Assembly (NCBI GenBank): GCA_031397815.1
Contig: JANNMJ010000004.1
Location: 6,669 to 70,668, forward strand
DNA: 64,000 nucleotides
Direction: 5' to 3'
Origin: JANNMJ01 sp031397815
GTDB taxonomy: Bacteria > Bacteroidota > Bacteroidia > Cytophagales > Hymenobacteraceae
Both the position numbers and the translations under genes were made by a program. This document shows, in pieces, positions 25,363 to 34,580 of the stretch (position 1 is the first letter of the stretch; each line of letters begins with the position of its first letter). The notes under the pieces are model-generated. The model was given only the letters and a program-made list of their open reading frames with translations. It was not told the origin of the DNA and ran no database searches.

Positions 25363-26191
25363 CGCCAGCACTATTCCAACCGATCTGGCTCAGCAGCTGA
25401 TGGCGCGGCCAGACAAAAAGCGGTTCTGGATGCTCTTCGGCAACCGATCCACAGGGTATGTGGCAAAGCGCGTTTGGGGTCTTCCCGTTACCTCCTGCGG
25501 GCATCCGCTCCTCTACGGCGCCGATGCGCTCAAGCTCTTCATCCACGTCGACGCTAATAAAAACAGCATCGAATTAATGGACCAACGCACTGGTCGTGGT
25601 CTATGCTCTCTGACGTCTTTCTCGGATGAGTCTGTTTCAAATGCCCTCTACCAGCTCGAAGCCAAATACAGCCGCTTTCAAGTGTCCAGCACGGTGCAAG
25701 CCGCTGCTCGGATCGTGCCGATGATCGAGAACACCAAGCTGCTTACGCTTGGGCCGAAGCCCCTTCGTCGGGCGTGGCAGCGGGGATTCAACTTCTATAT
25801 GATCCTGTCGCGGGCGTCGACGATACGCCTTCGGGAGTTGATGGCTCAATATCATCCGCCAGGGCCGCACTGCTCTACGATCATCATCAAGGAGCAGGTC
25901 GTGAAGTTTGAAAAGAAGCTGCAGCCTGCCTTTCCGGGTATCCATCACATTATCACGTTCGGCTTTCGCGATGAGTACGCAGCCGTCCAGTTTGGAAAGT
26001 TGGTCTATCTGCTCGAGGAGGCAGTGATAAAAGAAGAGATCGATCTGGAGCGCCGACTGCTGAAGCAAGTAAATCGGAAGCGCATTCGCCACAAGCTCTT
26101 ACCCTTCACGAAGTGGGGACGGGCAGACCTGACCGGCGAAAGCTTGGTGCCGTGGCGTCCGGATAAGCGAGAACCCCTTTTCCGGCCATGA
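25355..26191 (+). CDS. unrecognised early prophage protein (278 aa)
   Basis: Soluble protein that starts inside the preceding gene (8-nt overlap). Features are a KKRFWMLFGNRSTGYVAKRV stretch near the N-terminus and a basic C-terminus (VNRKRIRHKLLPFTKWGRAD), suggesting nucleic-acid contact. No family recognised. Confidence 0.7.
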   Translation: MNSASTIPTDLAQQLMARPDKKRFWMLFGNRSTGYVAKRVWGLPVTSCGHPLLYGADALKLFIHVDANKNSIELMDQRTGRGLCSLTSFSDESVSNALYQLEAKYSRFQVSSTVQAAARIVPMIENTKLLTLGPKPLRRAWQRGFNFYMILSRASTIRLRELMAQYHPPGPHCSTIIIKEQVVKFEKKLQPAFPGIHHIITFGFRDEYAAVQFGKLVYLLEEAVIKEEIDLERRLLKQVNRKRIRHKLLPFTKWGRADLTGESLVPWRPDKREPLFRP

Positions 26192-26538
26192 ACGCCCCTG
26201 CTATCACGCCGGCAGAGGCTTTTGATCTCCCCTCCTTTCGGCCAACCGACTCGCTTTTGAAGCAGCACGGAATGATCAGTGATGGCCGGCGGGCTGGCTT
26301 ATATGCCTACCCGCCGGTCGCGGGGGACTGCTGGTATCGAGTCTTTGACCACGTGACCCTTCGCATGGTGATCACCGACCAGGCAGATGTGCATGTGAAG
26401 CTCGCCAGCCGGATGGCTCGTCGCGGTAACACGATGCTCTATCAGGTGTGGCAGCTATCCAGTCCCGTCGATTTCGCGGCCAAGCTGCAGGCTGTTTTTA
26501 ACCGCTTCCCCCATCATTTCCCTCCTCAACTTTTCTGA
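26188..26538 (+). CDS. unrecognised early prophage protein (116 aa)
   Basis: ATGA overlap with the preceding gene. Contains WYRVFDHVTLRMVI and TMLYQVWQLSSPVDFAAKLQ; no domain recognised. Confidence 0.65.
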   Translation: MNAPAITPAEAFDLPSFRPTDSLLKQHGMISDGRRAGLYAYPPVAGDCWYRVFDHVTLRMVITDQADVHVKLASRMARRGNTMLYQVWQLSSPVDFAAKLQAVFNRFPHHFPPQLF

Positions 26539-26546
26539 ACCGACCG

Positions 26547-27044
26547 ATGACGGAGACCCTCAAAATCGACTTTACGCGCAACTGGAACGGGAAACTGAGC
26601 TGTGAGGCATTCGGTACCGTGCGGCTCGATAACGAGAAGTTTCAGCCGGGCCGGCGTTACGCCATCTGGCTGAAAGGGGCGCTGTTGGGGACGGCCGAAT
26701 GCGTCGGGGTGTACCGCCTGACGATGGCGGAGGTCAGCGACCGCATTGCTTGGTTCGACGTGGGTCGGCCGGCTGCCTACCTCCGCGAAGTGCTCATCCG
26801 GATGTACGCCAACAAGGGCATCACATGGGAGAAGCAGCAGCTGGCGCACGTCCTGCTCCGCTGGGAGCAGCGAGAACCCCAATGGGCGGAGCTGGTCGCG
26901 CCGGTTCCGCCGAAGACGCCGGCACCGGCACCACCGACTGATACGGTCACCCAGACCCCAAAACCAGTCGCGATCCAGACGACACTTGGCTTACCCTTCA
27001 CCGTCCGTCCAGGAGAGCAACAACGAGGCTTTCACAATTCCTAA
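26547..27044 (+). CDS. early prophage protein, possible small-domain regulator (165 aa)
   Basis: The N-terminal 110 residues (QPGRRYAIWLKGALLGTAEC, then LTMAEVSDRIAWFDVGRPAA) recall small beta-barrel phage proteins and ASCH/PUA-like folds, but the match is weak. The C-terminus is a Pro/Ala/Thr-rich disordered tail. Function not assigned. Confidence 0.6.
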   Translation: MTETLKIDFTRNWNGKLSCEAFGTVRLDNEKFQPGRRYAIWLKGALLGTAECVGVYRLTMAEVSDRIAWFDVGRPAAYLREVLIRMYANKGITWEKQQLAHVLLRWEQREPQWAELVAPVPPKTPAPAPPTDTVTQTPKPVAIQTTLGLPFTVRPGEQQRGFHNS

Positions 27045-27055
27045 TTCCTACAAGA

Positions 27056-28234
27056 ATGTCAGTTATTCAAACCTATACGGGGCAATCGGTCAACCCCTTT
27101 GACCCCGATCCGAGCACCATCCGGATGACGGATATTGCTTGGGCGCTTTCCAACATCTGCCGCTTTACCGGACACAGCTCGTCGTTCTATTCGGTGGCTC
27201 AGCATTCCGTGCTGATGCTGGAGGAGTTGCGAAAGGCTGGCGCTAGCCGCGAGCTGCAGGCCTGTGCGCTGCTGCACGATGCCAGTGAAGCGTACCTGGC
27301 CGATATCGCCCGGCCAATCAAGCAGCACCCGGCAATGGCCTTTTACCGCGAGGCCGAATACGAGATGATGAGGTGCATCCACCGGGCGTTCAACCTCCCC
27401 TTCCCGCTCTCTGATGCTGATAACGACATCATCAAGCAGGCCGACTTACGCATGCTGGCTTCGGAGAAGCGTGACCTGATGGTCGACGTTGGAGTCTGGC
27501 CCGGACTCCCCGCCCCTTACACGAGGCGTATCGACCCCGTCACGCCAGTTGAAGCCTATGCCTGCTTTCGCGACGAGCTTTTTGATCTCCTTAAAGGTCA
27601 GACCGGCCCTGCTCTCAAAGTCTTTCCCGGATTAAACTTCTGTCGCTTCGGCGAATACCTGATCAGCCGTGTAGAGACTGAAGGGGTGTTCTATTTCTGG
27701 ATGTTTGACGACATCCACATCGATACGGAGCTGGACTCGGATCTGGCTCAATTCATCGAGGCTTGGGAGGAATTAGAAGTAGCCCTTCTATGTGGTGAAA
27801 AATGGGCTTATCGAGCACTAGAGTGGTATCCCGGCGGCATTGAGCACTATGCTGAGCAAGCCCCTGCAACGCTTGCCGTTCTCTACCAAAACGGCGATTA
27901 TGATTGGGCAACGCCGGGCGTCTTCGGCGTCGACGAGTGCGACATCTTCCTGCTCCGCGAGTCGCCAGAGCTGCTCTATGCGCTCTCGGCAACGGTTGAA
28001 TACCCAGAGCCGGCCGGTATCAGCTGGCCATCCTGCCTGGACCGCTGGTACGCCAAGTTTAGCGTGATGGCCATTGACAGCGTCACGGAGCTGGCGAAGC
28101 TGCTCGTCTGGATGTACGACACGCTTGGCCCCAATAGCTCCCTCACTCGCAGAGGCAGCCGCTACGTCGGCGGTGCTGCTGACGACGATTCCGACGTGAT
28201 CTTCTTCGATTGTCGCCAATACATGCAGCCATGA
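27056..28234 (+). CDS. HD-domain phosphohydrolase with extra C-terminal domain (392 aa)
   Basis: Residues about 1-180 are an HD hydrolase of the YfbR-like 5'-nucleotidase type: HSSSFYSVAQHSVLML (His50 among the ligands), LLHDASEAYLADI (His74-Asp75) and QADLRMLASEKRDL with the last metal Asp. Such enzymes dephosphorylate deoxynucleoside monophosphates; phage versions are thought to adjust nucleotide pools. Residues about 185-392 are an additional domain, acidic and Trp-rich, that I do not recognise, so the gene is a fusion. It sits in the early operon before the HNH and primase genes, consistent with a role in DNA metabolism. Confidence 0.82.
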   Translation: MSVIQTYTGQSVNPFDPDPSTIRMTDIAWALSNICRFTGHSSSFYSVAQHSVLMLEELRKAGASRELQACALLHDASEAYLADIARPIKQHPAMAFYREAEYEMMRCIHRAFNLPFPLSDADNDIIKQADLRMLASEKRDLMVDVGVWPGLPAPYTRRIDPVTPVEAYACFRDELFDLLKGQTGPALKVFPGLNFCRFGEYLISRVETEGVFYFWMFDDIHIDTELDSDLAQFIEAWEELEVALLCGEKWAYRALEWYPGGIEHYAEQAPATLAVLYQNGDYDWATPGVFGVDECDIFLLRESPELLYALSATVEYPEPAGISWPSCLDRWYAKFSVMAIDSVTELAKLLVWMYDTLGPNSSLTRRGSRYVGGAADDDSDVIFFDCRQYMQP

Positions 28235-28314
28235 AGAAGACCGCCCTCCTGCTGATCATCGCCGGGCTGCTGGCTCTGAGCGTTCTGCGCCTGCTGACTT
28301 GTCCGATCCACTAA
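28231..28314 (+). CDS. 27-residue membrane peptide
   Basis: ATG overlaps the preceding stop (ATGA). The peptide is a Lys-Lys start followed by one hydrophobic helix (LLLIIAGLLALSVLRLL) and a short CPIH end. The overlap and the clean membrane segment support translation; too short to match a family. Confidence 0.5.
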   Translation: MKKTALLLIIAGLLALSVLRLLTCPIH

Positions 28315-28334
28315 CCCTCTCAACGAATTTCACG

Positions 28335-28613
28335 ATGTCCACTTTCGCTAAAATCATCGAAGTCGACGGCAACCAGCTCCTCGTCCAGAAAACCTTCGAC
28401 GAGCCGGATGATACTCATCCCGACGACGCTCCCAGCTTTTGCCTTTCATTCACAACCGTACATGAAGGGGTACGGCTGGAGTCTAAATATTTTATGAAGA
28501 CGGAAGCAATAAGGTATGGTGCCTTTGACCACTTTGACGAACCGGCCGCAATGTCCCTTCTGGCAAAACTGCACCGAATCTTCGAAGAGCCGGAGTTGAT
28601 CTTCGACCTATGA
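28335..28613 (+). CDS. unrecognised early prophage protein (92 aa)
   Basis: ATG 28335 (MSTFAKIIEVDGNQLLVQKT) preferred over an upstream TTG/ATG. Beta-rich first half, helical end (AAMSLLAKLHRIFEEPELIF). It overlaps the HNH gene by 4 nt. Confidence 0.65.
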   Translation: MSTFAKIIEVDGNQLLVQKTFDEPDDTHPDDAPSFCLSFTTVHEGVRLESKYFMKTEAIRYGAFDHFDEPAAMSLLAKLHRIFEEPELIFDL

Positions 28614-29119
28614 GCTGTCAGGGCTGCATCTTCCGCGCTATTCCCGCCCGCGTCACCTTTGACGCGGGCGGTTTGCTCAGATGGCGTTTGCTGGTCCGGA
28701 AGATCAACAAATACCATCCGAAGTGGACGCTGATCAGCCGGTTGATTCGGTACCGTCGCGCCGGCAACCGCTGTGAGTGGTGCGGGCTGGAAAACGGACT
28801 TATTGGCCGGCGCGCAAAGCCCGTCCGCCCTGGTGCACCGAGTGTGTTCACCGAGCTGTCAGGTGACGATCTGTCCACTATTACGCAAGCCTCGGCAGAG
28901 ATGAGCTGGCGTGAAAAACAACGCTTTTACAAACGTCGCGGTGTCACCAGAATTATTCTATCCGTGGCGCACATCGACAGGAACAGGACCAATAATCGCT
29001 TCCACAATTTAGCGGCTTTATGCCAGCGTTGTCACCTGCTCCACGATGGTCGGCAGCACGTGTACAACACTAAATATGGCCGCGAAGTGAAGTATTCTGT
29101 GTTGACCTTCAATTTCTAA
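28610..29119 (+). CDS. HNH endonuclease
   Basis: 169 residues. A zinc-knuckle pair CEWC (near 54-57) and a later CQRCH frame the HNH core AHIDRNRTNNRFHNLAALCQ, where His-Ile-Asp and Asn-Leu are typical of bacterial and phage HNH nucleases. It is in the early DNA operon directly before the primase, so a role in DNA processing or nicking is more likely than packaging. A homing endonuclease origin cannot be excluded. Confidence 0.85.
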   Translation: MSCQGCIFRAIPARVTFDAGGLLRWRLLVRKINKYHPKWTLISRLIRYRRAGNRCEWCGLENGLIGRRAKPVRPGAPSVFTELSGDDLSTITQASAEMSWREKQRFYKRRGVTRIILSVAHIDRNRTNNRFHNLAALCQRCHLLHDGRQHVYNTKYGREVKYSVLTFNF

Positions 29120-29136
29120 CGCCCTGCCTTCGGCCT

Positions 29137-32100
29137 ATGCGCCTATCCGAAACGACCATCCAACGCGTCCGTGACCTGCGCCCCTCTGAGGTCATCGGGC
29201 GATATATTTCCCTGAAAGCAAAAGGGAATAAATACAGTGCTTGCTGCCCTATTCACGACGAAAAAACCCCTTCTTTTTGGGTCCACGACTCAAAGGGTTA
29301 TTTTAAATGTTTTGGCTGTGGAGCGGCCGGCGACGGCATTCAATTCGTAATGAATCATTGCAAATTGGATTTCGCCGAAGCCGTCGAAGAGATTGCTCAG
29401 CGTAACGGCATTGACATCGAGCGCGAGGCGCAAGACCCGGAGCAAGCGGCGGCGGACCAGCAGGAGGCCAAGCGCCGGGCATCCATCCGGATAGCACTGG
29501 AATGGGCGGCTGCGTGGTTCCAGGCCAACGACCTGCCGACGCGTTGGGCCGAACGCCGCCGGCTGGCGGAGGATGTCCGGACCACCTTCCGGATGGGCGC
29601 GGCACCCAGTGCGCCACGACGGCTCTACGACGACGCCATCCGGCAGGGCTTCGCGGCCGACGTACTCGTCGAAGCCGGGCTGGTTAAGGACAAAAGCGGC
29701 ACCTTCTACGACGTGTTCCAGGACCGCGTGATGGTGCCAATCCGCGACGTGCGCGGCCGCGTGGTGGCGTTCACCGGGCGGCTGATTACCGAGCCGGCGC
29801 CAGACGCCAGCTACCAACCCGCCAAATACCTCAACAGCTCCGATGCGGTCTGGACGAAAGGCGACCATCTGTTCGCCCTCGACGTCGCCTGCAGCGAGAT
29901 TTCCAAGAAGAAGCACGCGTACCTGGTCGAAGGCCAGATGGACGCGATGCAGATGTGGCAGTCGGGTCTGAAGAATACGGTGGCCAGCGGTGGGACGGCG
30001 CTTACGGCGAACCAAATCAAGCTGCTGGCCAAGTACACGATGCACGTCATTCTCACGATTGACAACGACAAAGCCGGTCTGGAGGCGCTACCCCGTAATG
30101 CGGAGGCGCTCATTCGGGCCGGCTTTCGTGTCGAAGTACTGATCCCGGAGCGGTCGAAAGGAAGCGATAAGACCGATCCGGACGACTACCTCCGCCGGAA
30201 GGTGCACACCATCGCCGATCTGGAGAACTGGACCCGGACCAAGCAGGACTACTTGACCGGCTGGCTGCTGAAGCAGGAGGAACTGGCGGGTACGTCGGGG
30301 CCGCACGAGCGGGCACAGGCCATCGGGCGGCTCGGAGGCGCGCTGGAGTGGATTCAGAATGACACCGTGCGCGGGTCGTACTACGACACGATGGGCGGGC
30401 TGTGGTCCGACTTCAAGAAGTACTACAAGCTCGCTAAGCGCGGTCACGAGACCAGCCAAAGCGCCCTGCGCGAACTCGACGACGATACGCGGTCGGCCTT
30501 CTTTGACCAGGGCTACTTCGAGAAAGATGGCGGACTCTGGACGCAAACGAGCAACAAAGGCAAGATACGAATTTGCCCCTTCACGTTCAATGTGCTGTAC
30601 TTCATCATGTCTGCCACTGAACCGAAATACGTGTGTTCCTTCCGCAATATTTTCGGGGAAGAACGCTACACAGCCATCACCACTGACGATTTCACGAGCG
30701 TTTCGACCTTCAGAAAGTGCGCGGGGCGGCTCGGTAATTTCGTCTTCGAGGGCACCGACGAGCACCTGAATAAAATCAAGATCAAGGAGTTTCACGGCGT
30801 GCCACAGGCCAAGCAGCCGCGCTATATGGGGTGGAACCCGGCGGGCTTTCAAACGTGGGCTAATGGGCTTCTCTTCGAGAACCAGTTTATAGAGGCCGAC
30901 CGCTACGGCATCGTAACGCTGAAGCGCCCTTTTGAAACGCTGGAGCAGGTGAAACGTCTGCCGCCATCGACGCACGTCGCGCTGGCCGGCCAGCGGCGGA
31001 TTATCAAGTCCGGCCCGAAGCTCATCGAGGAGATGGGCGAAGAGCAGGTACAGGTACTGCTCGAGCAGGGGCGCATCGAGCAGCTCAGCTACCACTATCT
31101 GCCGTTCGCGTCCAGCCTGAAGCTAGATGGAGACGTGGAGGAGGAAGGCTTTGAAACAGAGAAGCTGTTCGTGCATTTCAACGTGCCGGGCCTAACGTTC
31201 GCCGAATGGTCTAAGCTGGTACGGGCGGCGTATGTAGACAATGGCATCGTGATGATTTCCTTCTATCTCGCGGCTATCTTCCGCGATATCATCTACGAGG
31301 CCAACTCCAACTACTTCCCGCTGCTCTGCCACTTCGGACCTCCGAGTGCGGGTAAATCGAAGGCGGCGGAGGTACTGGCTGCCATGTTCGGACGCTACCA
31401 GCCGGACGGTATTAACCTCGAAGGCGGCTCCACGGTGATTGGTATCCGGCGCTACATGGACAACATCCAGAACGGCATCATCTGGCTCAACGAGTACAAG
31501 GACACGCTCTCGAGTACGACTTTGGGGATGATCAAGAGCATCGCCGACGGCGGCGGACGGCTGTCAGGCCAGAAGTCGGGCGGCAATGAAACCAAGAGCA
31601 CGATTATGCGCTCTGCTGCCATCGTATGCGGTCAGGACATCCCGGCCAAAGACGCCGCCATCCTGACCCGCTGTTTGGTCAATGAATTCTCAGAGGCCAG
31701 CAAGGATAAAAACGATCTAGATGCCTACAATCGCCTTGTCGAATTGAGGCAAGAGCGGAAGCTCACGGCCGTAACGTGTGAGCTGATGAAGTACCGCGAC
31801 GCGGTCGCCGGCTACCAAAAGCGTTTGCCTGCCGTGCAACGGGAGATGAAGGAGGTTTGCTTAAAGATGCTGGGAAGGCGTCCGGATGACCGCACCATTC
31901 TGAACATTACCTCGGTGCTCACGCCGCTGATGCTGCTGGCCGAAGCAGGTCTGGAACTACCATTCACCATCGAAGAAGCTCGTGACGAGTTGATGATGCG
32001 CGTCCGCATGCAGGTCAAGATTCAGGAGACGACCAACGACGTGGAGCAGTACTTCAACGTGGTGGCCAGCATGATTGGCAAGGAGGTAATTGAAGGCACG

Positions 32101-32670
32101 CACTACAAGATCCAACGAGAGGTCGACGGCAAGACCAAGCTCTTTCTCCGCGTCAACCAAGTACACGGCGCCTACCTCGTCGCGGCTCAGCGGCAGGGCA
32201 AGGCGGCGCTTGGTACAGCGACCGTGCGCGGCTATTTGGCACAGAGCCGTTACTTCCTAGAGGACCGCGCAAAGGGCGTCCGGTTCGTCGACGTGGCGAA
32301 CCCGACCAGCGCGATGATTTTTGATTACGAGATGATGCGCCGCACGGGCATCGAGTTCGATACCAAAGCGGTGCTGGAGACGATGATGCCGGAGGATGAC
32401 CCGAGTGCGGAGCTTGTATCTGTAAAGCCGCTGGTCGGCAACGGCCGCGAACAGGTCTTCGAATTGCTGGACGAGCTACGGCCCAACAGCGTACACCACG
32501 TCGACGAGCTGCGCGCCGACTTCAACGAGGGCCATCGCCCGGCGCTGACCACCGACCGCTTCGTGGAGCTGCTGAAGCGCTACGCCGACGAGAAGCCCAA
32601 AGGCCGGCAGTTGACGTTTAGTAGCGACTACACCCGCATCCGGATTGAAGAACCAGTTTGCCCGTTTTAG
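29137..32670 (+). CDS. phage DNA primase-helicase, CHC2/TOPRIM plus P-loop ATPase (1177 aa)
   Basis: Residues 1-100 are a DnaG-type CHC2 zinc finger: Cys37, His40, Cys58, Cys61 in CPIHDEKTPSF and FKCFGCGAAGDG. Residues about 255-345 are a TOPRIM domain with EGQMDAMQ and LTIDNDKAG. A P-loop ATPase domain follows with Walker A GPPSAGKSK (about 734-742) and a Walker B-like GIIWLNEYKD near 790, close to bacterial DUF927/DUF3987-type helicases. The C-terminus (about 1110-1177) looks like a winged helix (VHHVDELRADFNEGHRPALT). It should synthesise primers and unwind phage DNA. It ends just before a strong terminator and the GGGGAAAC repeat cluster proposed as origin. Confidence 0.9.
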   Translation: MRLSETTIQRVRDLRPSEVIGRYISLKAKGNKYSACCPIHDEKTPSFWVHDSKGYFKCFGCGAAGDGIQFVMNHCKLDFAEAVEEIAQRNGIDIEREAQDPEQAAADQQEAKRRASIRIALEWAAAWFQANDLPTRWAERRRLAEDVRTTFRMGAAPSAPRRLYDDAIRQGFAADVLVEAGLVKDKSGTFYDVFQDRVMVPIRDVRGRVVAFTGRLITEPAPDASYQPAKYLNSSDAVWTKGDHLFALDVACSEISKKKHAYLVEGQMDAMQMWQSGLKNTVASGGTALTANQIKLLAKYTMHVILTIDNDKAGLEALPRNAEALIRAGFRVEVLIPERSKGSDKTDPDDYLRRKVHTIADLENWTRTKQDYLTGWLLKQEELAGTSGPHERAQAIGRLGGALEWIQNDTVRGSYYDTMGGLWSDFKKYYKLAKRGHETSQSALRELDDDTRSAFFDQGYFEKDGGLWTQTSNKGKIRICPFTFNVLYFIMSATEPKYVCSFRNIFGEERYTAITTDDFTSVSTFRKCAGRLGNFVFEGTDEHLNKIKIKEFHGVPQAKQPRYMGWNPAGFQTWANGLLFENQFIEADRYGIVTLKRPFETLEQVKRLPPSTHVALAGQRRIIKSGPKLIEEMGEEQVQVLLEQGRIEQLSYHYLPFASSLKLDGDVEEEGFETEKLFVHFNVPGLTFAEWSKLVRAAYVDNGIVMISFYLAAIFRDIIYEANSNYFPLLCHFGPPSAGKSKAAEVLAAMFGRYQPDGINLEGGSTVIGIRRYMDNIQNGIIWLNEYKDTLSSTTLGMIKSIADGGGRLSGQKSGGNETKSTIMRSAAIVCGQDIPAKDAAILTRCLVNEFSEASKDKNDLDAYNRLVELRQERKLTAVTCELMKYRDAVAGYQKRLPAVQREMKEVCLKMLGRRPDDRTILNITSVLTPLMLLAEAGLELPFTIEEARDELMMRVRMQVKIQETTNDVEQYFNVVASMIGKEVIEGTHYKIQREVDGKTKLFLRVNQVHGAYLVAAQRQGKAALGTATVRGYLAQSRYFLEDRAKGVRFVDVANPTSAMIFDYEMMRRTGIEFDTKAVLETMMPEDDPSAELVSVKPLVGNGREQVFELLDELRPNSVHHVDELRADFNEGHRPALTTDRFVELLKRYADEKPKGRQLTFSSDYTRIRIEEPVCPF

Positions 32671-32690
32671 GGCGGAATAGCACAAAAAGG

Positions 32691-32717
32691 AAAAGGGGCT
32701 TCGGCCCCTTTTTTTTT
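32691..32717 (+). terminator. Rho-independent terminator of the early operon
   Basis: AAAAGGGGC-TTCG-GCCCCTTTT stem with a UUCG tetraloop and a run of nine T, 20 nt after the primase stop. Confidence 0.95.
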
Positions 32718-32726
32718 GGCCGGGCC

Positions 32727-33259
32727 GGTCGGCGGCGGGTCGGGGGCTTTTTGGCAAAGAGAGGTATGATTCAAAATCTTTCCACGTTTCCACTAACAAC
32801 AGATAAACACAAAAAGTATTCTCTCTCTAATGTGTGGAAACAAGGTTTTTAATTTTCATCAACCTTGAATAGTACCGGGGAAACGCGGGGAAACGCGGGG
32901 AAACAGCCCTAAAACCGGGGAAACAAAAAGCCACTGTGGAAGCCGGAAAGGGGCTGCTACTTCCCTCTTTCCTCCGGGGTGGGGAAACACATGTCTTTGA
33001 TTTTTAGCGATGTGGAAGCGGGGAAACAGGGAAAGAGGAAACACGCAATTCCAGTCGGAAAAACGACCCCATCCAAAACACCCCGCGCTTCCCGGACATC
33101 ATTGGCGATTCCCGACCCCTCTCCGGACGATGCGGCTATCGTCGGGACGCGTTTCCCCTCCTTCTGGAAGTGCAATTAGTCGAAGTGGACTGATCGAAGA
33201 GACAGACACTAGTGTTTGATTTAGTGGACACTATGTAAATTGCTGCTCTATTCTGCCTG
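32727..33259. other. non-coding region with GGGGAAAC iterons, candidate replication origin
   Basis: 533 nt without a credible gene. GGGGAAAC occurs six times on the plus strand at 32877, 32887, 32897, 32917, 32981 and 33020; the first four are spaced 10, 10 and 20 bp, i.e. on one face of the helix. Variants GTGGAAAC (32834) and GAGGAAAC (33035) add to the cluster, and an AT-rich stretch (32800-32865) precedes it. Iterons beside an AT-rich segment next to a primase-helicase gene are typical of phage origins; a multi-site operator is the alternative. Confidence 0.5.
33203..33242 (+). promoter_or_regulatory. prophage promoter with repressor-type operator
   Basis: CAGACACTAGTGTTTGATTT (33203-33222) repeats the divergent control region at 23331-23350 with one mismatch and contains the perfect palindrome ACACTAGTGT. 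TTTG at 33215-33218 and TAAATTG at 33236-33242 form a weak -33/-7 pair. It should drive the gene at 33260 under the same control as the early operon. Confidence 0.6.
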
Positions 33260-33883
33260 ATGTCTGAGCTACCTAGCGAACTCGCCTTCCCGGTTCGCCC
33301 CTACGTGCGGAAATACCTCGTGCGTCACCTGGGCGAACATTACGTTCTGTCGCGGGCTGACCGCTTCGGGCTGTTCCTTTTTCACCTGCTTCGCAAGCAG
33401 GGACGGGGCGCCAAAAAAACGGGCGGCAAGGAGAAATGCTCCGCGACCTTCGCCATCGATCTCCGCAACTTCCCCTTCCGCCAGTACGGTCTGGAGGAGC
33501 TGACGAGCTACTCGATCTTCCACTTTAACGAGTTCGTCGACGAGCTGCTCAAAGGGGAGCTGTACATGTGGGTGCGTGCTCACGCCACCGCCGCCCGCCA
33601 CCGCACGACGGTCAAGGATGCCATCGTCGACTTCATGGTCCTCTACGACCTCCGCGAGGAGGACATCTCCTTCGAGACCCTGCGAAAGTCGGTGCAACGA
33701 AATACCGACGTGCGGCCAAGAAAACGGGACAAATCGGTAGTGAAACCGTCCCAAAAAAGTGACCCGCTGTCCCAAAAAAGCGGCGTGATGTCCCAAACTC
33801 AACAGTTACAGGCTCTGCGTCAGCACCTTAAGGGCTTACCCCTACCCCTATTCGATCTCATTCCGCCCTCAGCGCGGGCCTAA
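33260..33883 (+). CDS. prophage protein under repressor-type control, candidate regulator (207 aa)
   Basis: A basic protein with a helical core (about residues 20-140: RKYLVRHLGEHYVLSRADRF and EELTSYSIFHFNEFVDELLK) and a long basic, Ser/Gln-rich tail. No family recognised. It is alone between the iteron region and the tail-fibre genes and has its own operator-bearing promoter, so an origin-binding protein or a late-gene activator are both reasonable guesses. Confidence 0.7.
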   Translation: MSELPSELAFPVRPYVRKYLVRHLGEHYVLSRADRFGLFLFHLLRKQGRGAKKTGGKEKCSATFAIDLRNFPFRQYGLEELTSYSIFHFNEFVDELLKGELYMWVRAHATAARHRTTVKDAIVDFMVLYDLREEDISFETLRKSVQRNTDVRPRKRDKSVVKPSQKSDPLSQKSGVMSQTQQLQALRQHLKGLPLPLFDLIPPSARA

Positions 33884-33887
33884 TCTG

Positions 33888-34580
33888 ATGCCGACCACAC
33901 CTCTTCCCCCAGCACCGTTCCAGCTCCGCAACCTGACGGCCGATCCGGACGCCGACAACCTCGGTGGGTTGGAGGCATTCTGGCTGCTCGATGTCGCCGA
34001 TCTGCTTTCGTGGCCATCCGAGCTTTCGCCGCTCACCCTGCTGGCGCTCCACCTGCGCCCGACCACCGTGCTGTACCGGATTGATGCCATTCGAGGCACG
34101 CTCCGCTACACCCAAGATCCCAAACAGATCGGCCGGCACGGCGACGGGTGGCAACAGCGCGTGCGCGGTACCATCGCCCGCCACACGGACGCCCTGGCTG
34201 CCGCACTCGAGGCGCTGCACGGCCGGCGGCTCATTGCCCTGACGCGGGACCAGAACGGGCTGATGGTCGTGGTGGGTGCGCCCGACGAGCCGCTCTCGTG
34301 GCAGGATAAGTTCGACACCGGCACGTCACCGGCTGACCGCAACAACTACGACTTCACCCTCGAAGCCGTCACCAGCCGCCGGGCGCGGCCTTTTCTCGGT
34401 TCGTTTCAGGTCGCCAGCGGTCAGCTCATCACGGCCATCACCACGATCACCATCACCGAGCCAGGGGGCGGCAGCTCCGCGCAAGTCGTCGACCTGCAGG
34501 GCAACGTGATTACGACTATTCCGGCAGGTAAGAAGCTCCTGCTCGATTCCTCTTTCCAACTCAACTACGCGTTAATCTGA
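33888..34580 (+). CDS. putative phage tail/fibre-associated protein (230 aa)
   Basis: No firm family match. The N-terminal domain includes LSWPSELSPLTLLALHLRPT; the C-terminus is beta-rich (SGQLITAITTITITEPGGGS). It overlaps the next, clearly fibre-like gene by one base, so a tail-tip or fibre role is inferred from context. Confidence 0.65.
   Translation: MPTTPLPPAPFQLRNLTADPDADNLGGLEAFWLLDVADLLSWPSELSPLTLLALHLRPTTVLYRIDAIRGTLRYTQDPKQIGRHGDGWQQRVRGTIARHTDALAAALEALHGRRLIALTRDQNGLMVVVGAPDEPLSWQDKFDTGTSPADRNNYDFTLEAVTSRRARPFLGSFQVASGQLITAITTITITEPGGGSSAQVVDLQGNVITTIPAGKKLLLDSSFQLNYALI

Noticed and set aside
32877..32924. possible CRISPR-like repeats GGGGAAAC
   Set aside because: 8-bp core with 2-12 bp between copies; too short and regular for CRISPR, better explained as iterons.
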